Origin: Bacteroidetes bacterium ADurb.Bin145
GTDB lineage: Bacteria; Bacteroidota; Bacteroidia; Bacteroidales; VadinHA17
DNA length: 64,000 nt
Direction of reading: 5' to 3'
NCBI GenBank assembly: GCA_002070505.1
Contig: MWDJ01000003.1
Span: forward strand, 78,103-142,102
The position numbers and the translations under genes were made by a program. This document shows positions 1 to 8,500 of the stretch, piece after piece. The number at the start of each line of letters is the position of its first letter. Within the stretch, counting starts at the first letter, position 1. Below the pieces are notes generated by a model that had not been told where the DNA came from, did no database searches, and was given only the letters and a program-made list of their open reading frames with translations.

Positions 1-353
1 GCATCCCCGCAATAATAGGATTTATAACACTGTTTGGAATTGCCACGCGGAACGGGATCTTACTTGTTTCTCATTATCAGAACTTACAGAAAAACTGCAT
101 TACAATATCGGAGACAACAATTAAAGGATCGACAGACCGGCTGAATCCCATTCTGATGACGGCATTAACTGCCGCACTTGCCCTTATCCCGCTGGCGCTC
201 AGGGGGAATCTTGCAGGTAACGAAATTCAGAGTCCAATGGCAAAAGTAATACTCGGCGGATTGATTACCTCGACCTTGCTCAACATTTATATTGTGCCAA
301 TAGTCTATAGCACGCTCAAAAACCGTGGTATACTTAAAAATGATAATTTATGA
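1..353 (+). CDS. RND heavy-metal efflux pump (CusA/CzcA-like), C-terminal fragment
   Basis: Only the last 117 or so codons are present; the reading frame is open from base 3 to the stop at 351-353. The fragment reads through GFITLFGIATRNGILLVSHY and then a run of hydrophobic segments, which is the typical end of the CusA/CzcA family of inner-membrane resistance-nodulation-division transporters (proton-driven metal cation export through a periplasmic adaptor and outer-membrane channel). The stop overlaps the start of the next gene (ATGA at 350-353), a TolC-like protein, so the two are very likely co-transcribed and translationally coupled. Substrate metal cannot be told from this fragment. Family call is confident; subfamily is inferred. 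Confidence 0.9.
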   Translation, partial: IPAIIGFITLFGIATRNGILLVSHYQNLQKNCITISETTIKGSTDRLNPILMTALTAALALIPLALRGNLAGNEIQSPMAKVILGGLITSTLLNIYIVPIVYSTLKNRGILKNDNL

Positions 354-1525
354 AATATATTTTAATACTTCTGATAACTGCCCTTCTTTCAGCTTCTGAC
401 CTGTTCGCGCAGAATATCGACAGGATCATAGCTGAAGTGGAAAAGAACAATACAACATTGATTGCTCTTAGAAAAGATGCCGACGCAGAACTTATTGGCA
501 ATAAGACAGGATTATACCTGAAGAATCCGGAATTTGCTTTTAATTACCTGTGGGGTAGTCCGGCAAACATAGGAAAACGGAAAGATATAAGTATTCTTCA
601 GTCATTTGATTTTCCAACTGCTTACGGTTACCGGAATCATATCTCGGAATACCGGAATATTCAGGTGGAACTTGAATATGAGAAACAGCAAAGATCAATA
701 ATCAGCCAGACCCGTTTGGTTTGCAACGGATTGATCTATCTTAACGCAATGAGGGCTGAGCTTGCTAAAAGAACAGAAAATGCCCGGAAGCTTGCTGATT
801 CGTATAAAACAAGGTATAATATTGGTGAGGCTGGTTTAATTGATTACAACAAAGCACAGATAAACCTGCTGAAAACTATCAAAGATGAAGAATCAAATGA
901 AATTGAAATAAATGCCTTGCTGGCTGAATTAAAAAACCTTAATGGCGGTATAGCCGTCGAATTTGCTGATAGTGTTTTTCAGTTGCAGAATTTTACAGAT
1001 GATTTTGAGCAATGGTATGTTCAGTCAGAACAAAATAATCCTGTTTTGCAATGGCTGAAACAGGAAGTTTCAATCAGCAGGAAGAACGAAAAATTAAATA
1101 CAGCAATGAGTTTTCCGAAGCTGCAGGCAGGTTACATGAGTGAGGAAGTGGTTGGGCAGCAATATCAGGGAATCACGTTCGGACTTTCGATACCTTTGCT
1201 TGAAAATAAGAATGCTGTGAAGTATGCCAGGGCAAAAACCGCTGCTATAGAAAGTGTTGAAGCCGATACAAAATTGCAATTCTACAATAACTTAAAAGCA
1301 CTGCATACAAAGGCAATAAGCCTGCAGAACAGTGTGAATGACTATCAGTTAAACTTACAGAAATACGATAACTCCGGCTTATTACATAAGGCACTGGACA
1401 AAGGAGAACTATCGCTTGCCGAATATCTCTTTGAACTCTCTTTGTATTATGAAATTATTGACAGGCTGTTGGTATTAAAGAAGTCTCTTGGTGATACTGT
1501 TATTGAATTAAACAGATACCAATGA
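350..1525 (+). CDS. TolC-family outer-membrane efflux protein
   Basis: A 391-residue protein with an N-terminal signal peptide ending near residue 20 (ALLSASDLFAQ). The body is long helical, coiled-coil-like sequence in two similar halves (around residues 25-200 and 215-385), as in TolC/OprM/CusC channel proteins. It starts inside the stop codon of the RND pump gene, so it should supply the outer-membrane conduit for that pump. No lipobox is visible after the signal peptide, so it is more TolC-like than OprM-like. The adaptor (membrane fusion) gene is probably upstream of the window. Confidence 0.88.
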   Translation: MKYILILLITALLSASDLFAQNIDRIIAEVEKNNTTLIALRKDADAELIGNKTGLYLKNPEFAFNYLWGSPANIGKRKDISILQSFDFPTAYGYRNHISEYRNIQVELEYEKQQRSIISQTRLVCNGLIYLNAMRAELAKRTENARKLADSYKTRYNIGEAGLIDYNKAQINLLKTIKDEESNEIEINALLAELKNLNGGIAVEFADSVFQLQNFTDDFEQWYVQSEQNNPVLQWLKQEVSISRKNEKLNTAMSFPKLQAGYMSEEVVGQQYQGITFGLSIPLLENKNAVKYARAKTAAIESVEADTKLQFYNNLKALHTKAISLQNSVNDYQLNLQKYDNSGLLHKALDKGELSLAEYLFELSLYYEIIDRLLVLKKSLGDTVIELNRYQ

Positions 1526-1610
1526 ATTAACCCCGGAGTCAGATGGTATGCCTGATCCGGAGCCAGGTGATTAGAGGCAGTGGCTTCCCCACATTAATCG
1601 TCGATCAATT

Positions 1611-1702
1611 GTCATTCGATGGTCTCCCGTTTGCTATCGGGAAGATAGTCATTCGATAGTCATTCGATGGTCATTCGATGGTTATTCAATGGTCATTCAA
1701 TT
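1611..1702 (+). repeat. GTCATT tandem array (left arm)
   Basis: Units of GTCATTCGATG start at 1648, 1659, 1670, 1681 (variant GTTATTCAATG) and 1692, an exact 11-base period, with one more unit at 1611 separated by an unrelated insert that includes a small CCCG-TTTGCTAT-CGGG hairpin near 1627. The array lies just upstream of the four-helix-bundle gene and is inverted relative to the AATGAC array behind that gene. Confidence 0.85.
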
Positions 1703-1749
1703 GAATTATTTTGTATTTTGGAGGATTAACCGTGCTAAAAGGATTACAT

Positions 1750-2139
1750 ATGAAATTAGAAGAATTTAAGGTTTATCAGTTATCGATGGAAATAGCTGAA
1801 AAGATCTGGGCCATCGTTGATGGCTGGAATTATTTTGCTAAGGACACTGTTGGAAAACAGCTGGTAAGGGCTGTTGATTCTGTAGCGGCGAATCTTTCTG
1901 AAGGTTATGGGAGATATCATTTCAGGGAAAGCATTAACTTCAGCTGTGATTCCAGGGGATCTTTATTTGAGACAAAAACCTGGTTGACTAAAGCAAGAAA
2001 CAGGAAACTCCTGAAAACTTCTGACTATCTACTTTTCAGTCAACAAATTTATGATATAGGTGTCAGGCTCAATAATTATATCAAATCTATCGGTAAAATT
2101 AATAATCATAAGTATAACGGCGCAGCCAATGACAATTGA
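1750..2139 (+). CDS. Four helix bundle protein (23S rRNA intervening-sequence protein family)
   Basis: From the ATG at 1750 (preceded by AAGGATT) the product is 129 residues, opening MKLEEFKVYQLSMEIAEKIW and containing the family hallmark of a bundle of amphipathic helices with an SVAANLSEGYGR segment around residue 48. This is the S23/TIGR02436-type family found in 23S rRNA intervening sequences and related in fold to the Avd accessory protein of diversity-generating retroelements; those proteins are basic oligomers thought to bind structured nucleic acid. The last codons (reading NGAANDN) are encoded by the downstream AATGAC array, so array and gene are physically merged. An upstream TTG at 1711 is in frame but less likely. 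Molecular role here is unknown. Confidence 0.82.
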   Translation: MKLEEFKVYQLSMEIAEKIWAIVDGWNYFAKDTVGKQLVRAVDSVAANLSEGYGRYHFRESINFSCDSRGSLFETKTWLTKARNRKLLKTSDYLLFSQQIYDIGVRLNNYIKSIGKINNHKYNGAANDN

Positions 2140-2175
2140 ATGACGGCGAAGCCCAATGACAGCGACGCCAATGAC
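2128..2175 (+). repeat. AATGAC array overlapping the 3' end of the four-helix gene
   Basis: AATGAC occurs at 2128, 2139, 2155 and 2170, with spacings 11, 16 and 15. The spacer at 2146-2152 is GCGAAGC and the next is a GCGACGC variant. The first unit encodes the Asn-Asp near the C-terminus of the four-helix protein and the second follows its stop codon. The array ends 59 bases from the stop codon of the minus-strand hydrolase gene. Confidence 0.85.
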
Positions 2176-2233
2176 CGTACCAGATGGTCTGAGGAACCGG
2201 CTTTTCAAGGTTGCCACTGCTATCCGGTTTTAA

Positions 2234-3721
2234 TCAATGTTTAATTCCTTTAAACGGAGTTTTGATTCTTTCTTCAATCCATTTTTTGTCAATAACAATA
2301 TTCCAGTTGTCGTGTTGAACAGGAAATCCCGGGTAGGCAGCCTGAGCTTTCTGATAGAGCTCAACAGCATCTTTTCTCTTGTTCTTAAGATCTTTAATAT
2401 GACCCATCCAGACCAGAGATGCAAAATATGCTGCGAAAGTACTGTCTGCAGAATTTGAAAATGAGTTATATGCTTCATCATTATATTTATCTGCAAAAAG
2501 TTTTATCCCCAATGTAAACCAGGTAGAAGCATCAATTTTTGTACTTTCTGCAGCTTTTTTATAACATGCCAATATTCTTTCCGGATAGCCTCCGCCATAA
2601 GGAATGGCAGATATCTCATTAACAAGTTCTTTAGCCTTTGCATACTTTTCAATTATCAAAGAATCGTATTTATGCAAGATGAAATCTGTTGACAGGAATT
2701 CACTTTTAAGCCAGGTATCTATTATAGGAAACACATCATGTTTTTTGTATTGATGAACCTCCTTTTCAATAACCCTGAACGTTATTTTGTCCAGGCCTTT
2801 CTCTTTAAGGCTTTCATAGGTCTTCTTCGCCAGGGTCATTGGCATGTTGATATCATCCTCACCAATACATATTAACAAGGGGATATTTGAATATAGAAGA
2901 ACTGGAACAGGATCATATAATGGAGCCTCCCTGTCAATATAAAACGATTCCCACATAGCAAAACCAAATCCAAAGGGTTTTGAATTCTTGTATTCATTTT
3001 CAAATTCTTCTTCATCCATGTTTAACAAAGCCTCCCGGATCTGACATAACTGAGCAAATTCAGTCTTGATCTGTTCATCATTCCAGTGTTTTAAACGTCT
3101 CAAAACATCTGTCATATAAAAATCCTCAATAGACTGACTGCCACAGTCACAACCAAGGGTGGCTGAGCCTAACAAAATACAGGCACAGGGCTGCTTTTTA
3201 AGAATGCCTAATACTTTTGAGGCAACAATGCTTCCTTCGCTGTATCCAACTATAACGAGGTCTTTTTCATCTTTCAATAACCCAGTTTTTTTAAGTTCTT
3301 CAATAAAGAATTGTATATCGAGCGCTAAATCATTAAAATTTGGTCGCGGGATCTTAGTTGGATAAACAAAACTCCTTTTTGCCATTGTGGCAATTGAAAA
3401 GCCTTTATCTGACATGATATCAAGAAAGCGAACGTAAAATTCCTGTTCTTCAATAATCATTTTCCCCTTGTCGTTCCAGAATGCACCCTGATTGCCTTTT
3501 TCGTCATAAGGAGTGCTTCCGCTTATGAACAGGATCATTTTCTTATTATGATTATATGGGTTTATCACCTGCGCTGGCAGTATCAGGCTGTCAAATGTTT
3601 TAACTTTCAAGGTCAGGATATTGTCGGATTTAAATTGGTACTGACCCGAAGCCTTACTGGCAGTCAAAGAGGACAAAAGAATTATTGCAATAATTATTTT
3701 AATAGCTCGTAATGTATTCAT
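2234..3721 (-). CDS. Secreted alpha/beta hydrolase with C-terminal helical-repeat region
   Basis: The start is placed at 3721 (MNTLRAIKIIIAIILLSS), which gives a clean signal peptide ending near ASGQ; a longer frame to 3757 would bury it. The product is 495 residues. The nucleophile elbow GYSEGS puts the catalytic serine at about residue 161; GEDD (about 290) and the KEVHQYKKH segment are plausible sources of the acid and histidine. An oxyanion-side FISGST motif lies early. The last 130 residues resemble tetratricopeptide-type helices (TWFTLGIKLFADKYNDEAYN). It is probably a periplasmic or surface hydrolase of unknown substrate. It stands alone between two AATGAC arrays and shares no operon with neighbours. 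Confidence 0.75.
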   Translation of the reverse strand: MNTLRAIKIIIAIILLSSLTASKASGQYQFKSDNILTLKVKTFDSLILPAQVINPYNHNKKMILFISGSTPYDEKGNQGAFWNDKGKMIIEEQEFYVRFLDIMSDKGFSIATMAKRSFVYPTKIPRPNFNDLALDIQFFIEELKKTGLLKDEKDLVIVGYSEGSIVASKVLGILKKQPCACILLGSATLGCDCGSQSIEDFYMTDVLRRLKHWNDEQIKTEFAQLCQIREALLNMDEEEFENEYKNSKPFGFGFAMWESFYIDREAPLYDPVPVLLYSNIPLLICIGEDDINMPMTLAKKTYESLKEKGLDKITFRVIEKEVHQYKKHDVFPIIDTWLKSEFLSTDFILHKYDSLIIEKYAKAKELVNEISAIPYGGGYPERILACYKKAAESTKIDASTWFTLGIKLFADKYNDEAYNSFSNSADSTFAAYFASLVWMGHIKDLKNKRKDAVELYQKAQAAYPGFPVQHDNWNIVIDKKWIEERIKTPFKGIKH

Positions 3722-3808
3722 AGTTAATCCGTAATTACTTGATATGTTACGACGCACTGATCTATTAATAAGTTACAGAAAATACAAAAATACGTGATTG
3801 AGACTATG

Positions 3809-3977
3809 AATGACCAGCCTCCGCCACCTGCTTCGCAAAGCTACGCAGGTAAAAGAATGCTATGACTGGCAAAGCAGCGAAGCTAATGACTACTGAATGA
3901 CGGCGCGCAGCCCCCAATGACAGCGAAGCGAATGACTATCGAATGACAGCGTAGCAAATGACGTGAAGCCCAATGAC
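3809..3977 (+). repeat. AATGAC array with GCGAAGC spacers
   Basis: AATGAC occurs at 3809, 3885, 3896, 3916, 3931, 3942, 3957 and 3972. The last seven are spaced 11, 20, 15, 11, 15, 15: short units such as AATGACTATCG mix with longer units such as AATGACAGCGAAGCG. GCGAAGC sits at 3877-3883 and 3923-3929. The block 3811-3890 (CCAGCCTCCGCC ... GCTACGCAGGT ... CTGGCAAAGCAGCGAAGC) recurs in the array at 5361-5446. The array ends 21 bases from the stop of the minus-strand methyltransferase gene. No open reading frame is credible here. Confidence 0.85.
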
Positions 3978-3997
3978 AACGTGTCTTTAGCAACAGT

Positions 3998-5053
3998 TTA
4001 CTCTTTTCGCCCGACAATAATACTTCTGTTACCCAATGTTCCGATCTCCTCTATACCAACAAATCCAACTGACTCCATTATTTCTCCAAGCTCAGTGATT
4101 GAATAGCATTTACCACTTGTTGAAAACATCAGGAGAATTGAATATTCAGCTACCGACAATGGTCCGGATTTATCAGGGTTAATGTGTGCATCGTGAATCA
4201 TTATGACCCCTCCGGCATTTAATGAGTCGAATGAATTCTTGATCAGTTTTCTGTTTTGCCCGACATTCCAGTCATGCATCACATGGGAGAACAAATGAAT
4301 ATCAAAACCTGGAGGTATAGAGTTAAACATGTCCGACTCGAATATTTTTATACAGTTTTGCTTTCCTTTCTGAGCAACAGAAATCTCTGCAATTTTATGA
4401 ACCGGCGATTTTTCAAGTACGCCGCCAATCAGATTTGGATAATGCTCGATTATTGATGCTGTATAAATCCCGGAGCTTCCTCCGATATCAAGGATTGATT
4501 TATATTTACTGAAATCAAAATTATCAGCTATACCTTTTGCATAATAAGCTCCCCTGCTATCCATACCAGCGGTAAACATAGCTGCGAAATCAGGTTTTTC
4601 CATAGCTTTTGCCCAATCCTGTTCCTGCTTCTTCCCTCCCCAGCTTTGAGGCTCTCCTGTCTTTAAGACCTGCAGCATTTTTTCAACAATAGGGCGTTCG
4701 CTTTGAGTTGAAAAATATGGAGCCATATTCCATTTTGAGGACTTTAGTAAAAACTCTGCAGCTATTTCTGTAACAAAATATTTATCGTCTCTGCAGCCGA
4801 TTAATTTTGATGCCCTGAAATATGTTAGCATTACATCAGCACATCTTTTATCAATTTTAAAATGATCACAGATCTCTGGGAAAGTAAGATCCTTATTATA
4901 GATTTCGCTGAAGAAATCGAAGTGACTAATCGCAGTTACCAATAAATCAGCAGCATATATTCCATCTCTCAGACGAATCAATTCGGATGGGTCATTTTTC
5001 GGTGTGAGTTTTAAGGTCATATTTTTTGTATGTTGTTCTGGTTTTACAGTCAA
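3998..5053 (-). CDS. SAM-dependent O-methyltransferase (acetylserotonin/COMT-like)
   Basis: A 351-residue protein with an N-terminal winged-helix dimerisation domain (about 20-105) and a Rossmann methyltransferase domain. Motif I is DIGGSSG (189-195), and HDW at 260-262 supplies the general-base histidine of plant-type and bacterial small-molecule O-methyltransferases (methyltransferase_2 family). Such enzymes methylate hydroxyl groups of phenolic or polyketide-like substrates. No biosynthetic genes lie next to it, so the substrate is unknown. A second in-frame Met at residue 12 is an alternative start. It is flanked on both sides by AATGAC repeat arrays. Confidence 0.85.
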   Translation of the reverse strand: MTVKPEQHTKNMTLKLTPKNDPSELIRLRDGIYAADLLVTAISHFDFFSEIYNKDLTFPEICDHFKIDKRCADVMLTYFRASKLIGCRDDKYFVTEIAAEFLLKSSKWNMAPYFSTQSERPIVEKMLQVLKTGEPQSWGGKKQEQDWAKAMEKPDFAAMFTAGMDSRGAYYAKGIADNFDFSKYKSILDIGGSSGIYTASIIEHYPNLIGGVLEKSPVHKIAEISVAQKGKQNCIKIFESDMFNSIPPGFDIHLFSHVMHDWNVGQNRKLIKNSFDSLNAGGVIMIHDAHINPDKSGPLSVAEYSILLMFSTSGKCYSITELGEIMESVGFVGIEEIGTLGNRSIIVGRKE

Positions 5054-5105
5054 AAGAAAGGCGGTATAATTTAGTAATTATTATTTATCAATGAATTAAA
5101 ATCAG

Positions 5106-5512
5106 CGCCAGATAGTCGATCTGATCTGGAGTCAGGTGGTAAAAGGTAAGGGCGTTAATATCAGTTGTCATTCATTGTCATTCATTGTCATTCATTGTCA
5201 TTCAATTGTCATTCAATTGTTGGACCATGAATGACGGCCCCGCATGGCGGGATAAACTCCGCCCAATGACGCGAAGCCAATGACTATCGAATGACAGCGA
5301 AGTGAATGACGACCGACGCCAGGAGGCTCAATGACCAAGAATGACGGCAAAGCACCAATGACCAGCCTCCGCTGAAGCTACGGTTTCCGAAGAAAGCTAC
5401 GCAGGTTAAAGAATGCTACGGCTGGCAAAGCAGCGAAGCGAATGACAATGAATGACGGCGCGAGAATTCTGGACCAATGACTGCGAAGCCCAATGACAGC
5501 GTAGCGAATGAC
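5106..5512 (+). repeat. Gene-less repeat cassette: left border, GTCATT array, AATGAC array
   Basis: The left border CTGATCTGGAGTCAGGTG (5121-5138) matches 1552-1569. GTCATTCATT units start at 5167, 5177, 5187 and 5197, then 5208 (10-base period, last step 11). Inverted AATGAC units follow at 5230, 5265, 5279, 5290, 5305, 5330, 5340, 5357, 5441, 5451, 5476, 5492 and 5507. GCGAAGC is found at 5271, 5433 and 5483. The centre holds only about 20 bases where the 1.5 kb copy has a four-helix gene. The array ends 65 bases from the stop codon of the RecQ-UvrD gene. This accounts for most of the 520-base gap; no gene is seen. Confidence 0.85.
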
Positions 5513-5576
5513 CTGTACAACTAGCATGAATAAAGCAGATGGAGTATGGCTGTAAGGATGGGTTAAGGGGAGAAGC

Positions 5577-8500
5577 TTAATCAGGAGCATTTTGCTTGCT
5601 AAACAGTATTTCAGGCAACAGAATAACAATCTCTCTATCCTTTTCCGGATTTTGCCAGTAAACCATAAAATTAACTGTTGCATCAAAAGGCTGATATCCT
5701 TGTCCTGCAAGCTTTGTAACTCTTTCTGAAAATTTTTGTGAAAACTTTAGAACCATCTCCCCTTTTTCATTTTCGCAGCCTTCTTCTCCTACAAGCAGCT
5801 TTTTGCCGGATATTAACCGGGCAATCTGAGACTGCCTGTATTCAAAAAAACCAAGATTAACATCGTGAAATGTTAACTGGAAAGTAAGCTCATCAGGAGG
5901 CGAATAAACTTCTTTGTCAACAAGGGAGATCATATCCTTAACACCAAGCGACGACAGGAATTTGCTGTTATGGTGAATACACAAATTTTCTTTCGCCCTT
6001 GTTATTGCTACATATAATTCTCTTTTGTTATCGTCATCCGAAAGGTCAAAGTCTTCAAGCATCACGAATACGTTGTCAAATTCCTTCCCTTTTGCCTTGT
6101 GTATTGTTGATACAAAAACAGTTTCTCCTTCTTTTTTTATAAAGTCCTCAAGTTTTGATTCCCGTATGAACATTTCCAGGTCTGATAAATATCTTGCTTT
6201 AGTGTTGGTATTTTCAAAATCCCTGATAAGGTTCAAACATGTTTCCAGATTTTTGCTTCCTGGGAATTTCCCGTATAACGCTTTTTTACTCCTAATCCAT
6301 TCTTCCGAACCAATTAATGGAGAATCACAAATCTCTTTAAGGGTGTCAAGGAAAAACCGAATCTCTGACAGGTTGCATAAATTGAATTCATCATTTGTCT
6401 GAATTAATTTTGCCGGGAGTCCATTCCTGACTAACAAGCCGGTTATGTTTAAAGCTTCCTTGTTTCTGTGTGTTAGTACGCATGTCGTGCCTGACAGATA
6501 AGAATTAATCACTTCGTTTGTTAAGGGAATCTCCAGGTTTTTGCTGTGATGCCTTACAATCTTAAGAATTCCCGGATTTGCATTGTTTGAAACGACAGGC
6601 ATAGACTTGAGCCTGTGAGTCAGTGTCTCGGCAAGTTTGTTTGAGAAGGCTACGAGATTTGGTCTGCTCCGATAGTTATGGCTAAGCTCGTATTTTTTTG
6701 CACTCAGATCAGAACAAAACATCTCCATATATACAGAATCAGCGCCACGGAAGGTGTAAATATTCTGGTCGTCATCTCCGACAAGCACAACTCTCATGTC
6801 TTCATTCTCATCGATCAGTGTTTTTATCAGATTAAACTCAACTTGCGAAATATCCTGAGCTTCATCAACTACGAGAACCATTTTAGATATTCTCGATGCT
6901 TCCACCTCTCTGGCTCTTATCTTTTCAATTGCCCTGGAAATAATTATATCTGATTTTTCAAGTGAACCGATCTTTCCCAGCAGATCGAAGCAAAATGAGT
7001 GGAATGTTTTTATTTCAACATAATTTGCTGCATTCCCATATAAAGAAAGAAGCCTTCTTTTAAATTCGGACGCTGCTGCTCGTGAGAAAGTGAGCATAAG
7101 CAGCTGCTCATGCTTTATATCTTCCAACAATAAAAGCGAAGCAAGTTTATGCACCAGTACTTTTGTTTTTCCGCTTCCAGGTCCGGCAGCAACTAATATA
7201 TATTTGGAGTCCTTATCGTTTATAATTCTTAGCTGACTGGCTGAGAGGGAGCCGAACAGCTGGTTGAATTTCGCAGGGGTTAGGTTCCTGGATAAATCTC
7301 TAATGCGCTCTCCCTTAAAATATTTCCTCAGGAATGAAATATTGTTCAGGCTGAAATAATCCTCGGTAAACTGGAGTGCACTTTTATAATCCTCAATTAA
7401 TTTTCTGGCATATTCTCCTACAATATGGATTTGCTGCACTTTATTTTCATAGAACTGCTCTAGTTTCTTATAATCCTCCTTCTTATATTGAGATTTGGCA
7501 TTAAAATCAAGCTTTTCGATCGACAGCTTATTATAAATGACCAGAAACCCTCCTTCAATCTTAATTGCCTCTATTCTTGAAAGAAAAAACAGCGCGTCTT
7601 CAACATCATCAATGCTTATCTCATGCCTGAACAGCTCAGGTCCGGTTTCATATGCTTCTTTCAACTCCAGGACAGAGAATTCAACAAGTATCTCTTCTGC
7701 GACATCCTTGATTTCCTCACACTTCTTAAACAGATAATCAATAATAAACCGGGTTAGTGCGTGCCTCTTTTTAAGTTTATCTGCAAGGGCTGATCCGGAA
7801 TGAGCACAAAGTATATCAATATGGTGCTTTGAGTAAACCCGGTTCTTGCATTTGATCCAGTTTTTAATAGCCCAGAAATTTAACACAGTTCTTATCTTCT
7901 GCGGAGTAGCCTCCGGGCAGCCTTCTTCTATCGCGCGTTCATTGAGTTCCTTGATATGATAGGTTCCATATCCTTCTTCAAGCTGTTTCAAAAAAGATTC
8001 TTCAATCTTGTGAAAAGATTCAGCAATTTGCCTGGATCTGTTAAGGGTAAGGGTCCTTCTTATATAGGCCTGAAGGTCCTTAGCGTCATCCAGTATTTTC
8101 TCCTGTCTTAATAGTGTGATTACAGCAATAACCTCTTCGCGTAAAATGCCAAGCTGGTCGGATATATAATCTATTCTTGTTTCCGGGATTTCCTCGTTTG
8201 CCTGTTTTCTGCTCCTTCCCGATATGAGTTTCTTGATTATCCGGATTGCAAGAACTTTCTGCCTTTCATTGAACCTTTCAGACTGGTTTATTTTATCAAT
8301 AGCTTCCTGGGCGTTTTTTGCTCGTATGCTGGTGGCAAAAATACGTGGCATATTCTGACCTCGTTTCAGATATCCTGCCTCCTCAAGGGCTGATATGGCA
8401 GTAGTGACACGCATTTCGATCTCTGCTATACTGTCATCCCATCCGGCTTTTCTGGCAATTTCAAGGGCTGAATCAGAAAGATTTGCGCGAAATCTTGTCA

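Larger units (their letters stand above)
1540..2191 (+). mobile_element. Candidate repeat cassette carrying a four-helix-bundle gene
   Basis: This stretch looks like one unit: a left border (CAGATGGTATG at 1540-1550, then CTGATCCGGAGCCAGGTG at 1552-1569), an array of GTCATT units (1611-1702), a four-helix-bundle gene (1750-2139), an array of AATGAC units (2128-2175), and CAGATGGTCTG at 2181-2191, which matches the left border at 10 of 11 bases. The two arrays are in opposite polarity, since GTCATT is the complement of AATGAC. A second copy of the left border plus both arrays, without the gene, occurs at 5106-5512, about 70 percent alike over 47 bases by hand alignment. That it moves is inference; no transposase or recombinase motif is present in the cassette. 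Confidence 0.5.

Noticed and set aside
1711..1749. Longer start (TTG) for the four-helix gene
   Set aside because: The ATG at 1750 opens with the standard family N-terminus MKLEEF.
1611..5512. Repeat arrays as a CRISPR array
   Set aside because: Repeat units are only 6-11 bases with spacers of 4-15 bases, and no cas gene is present.
5378..5710. 110-residue minus-strand frame across the 5.4 kb array
   Set aside because: It overlaps the helicase 3' end in another frame and consists of translated repeat units.
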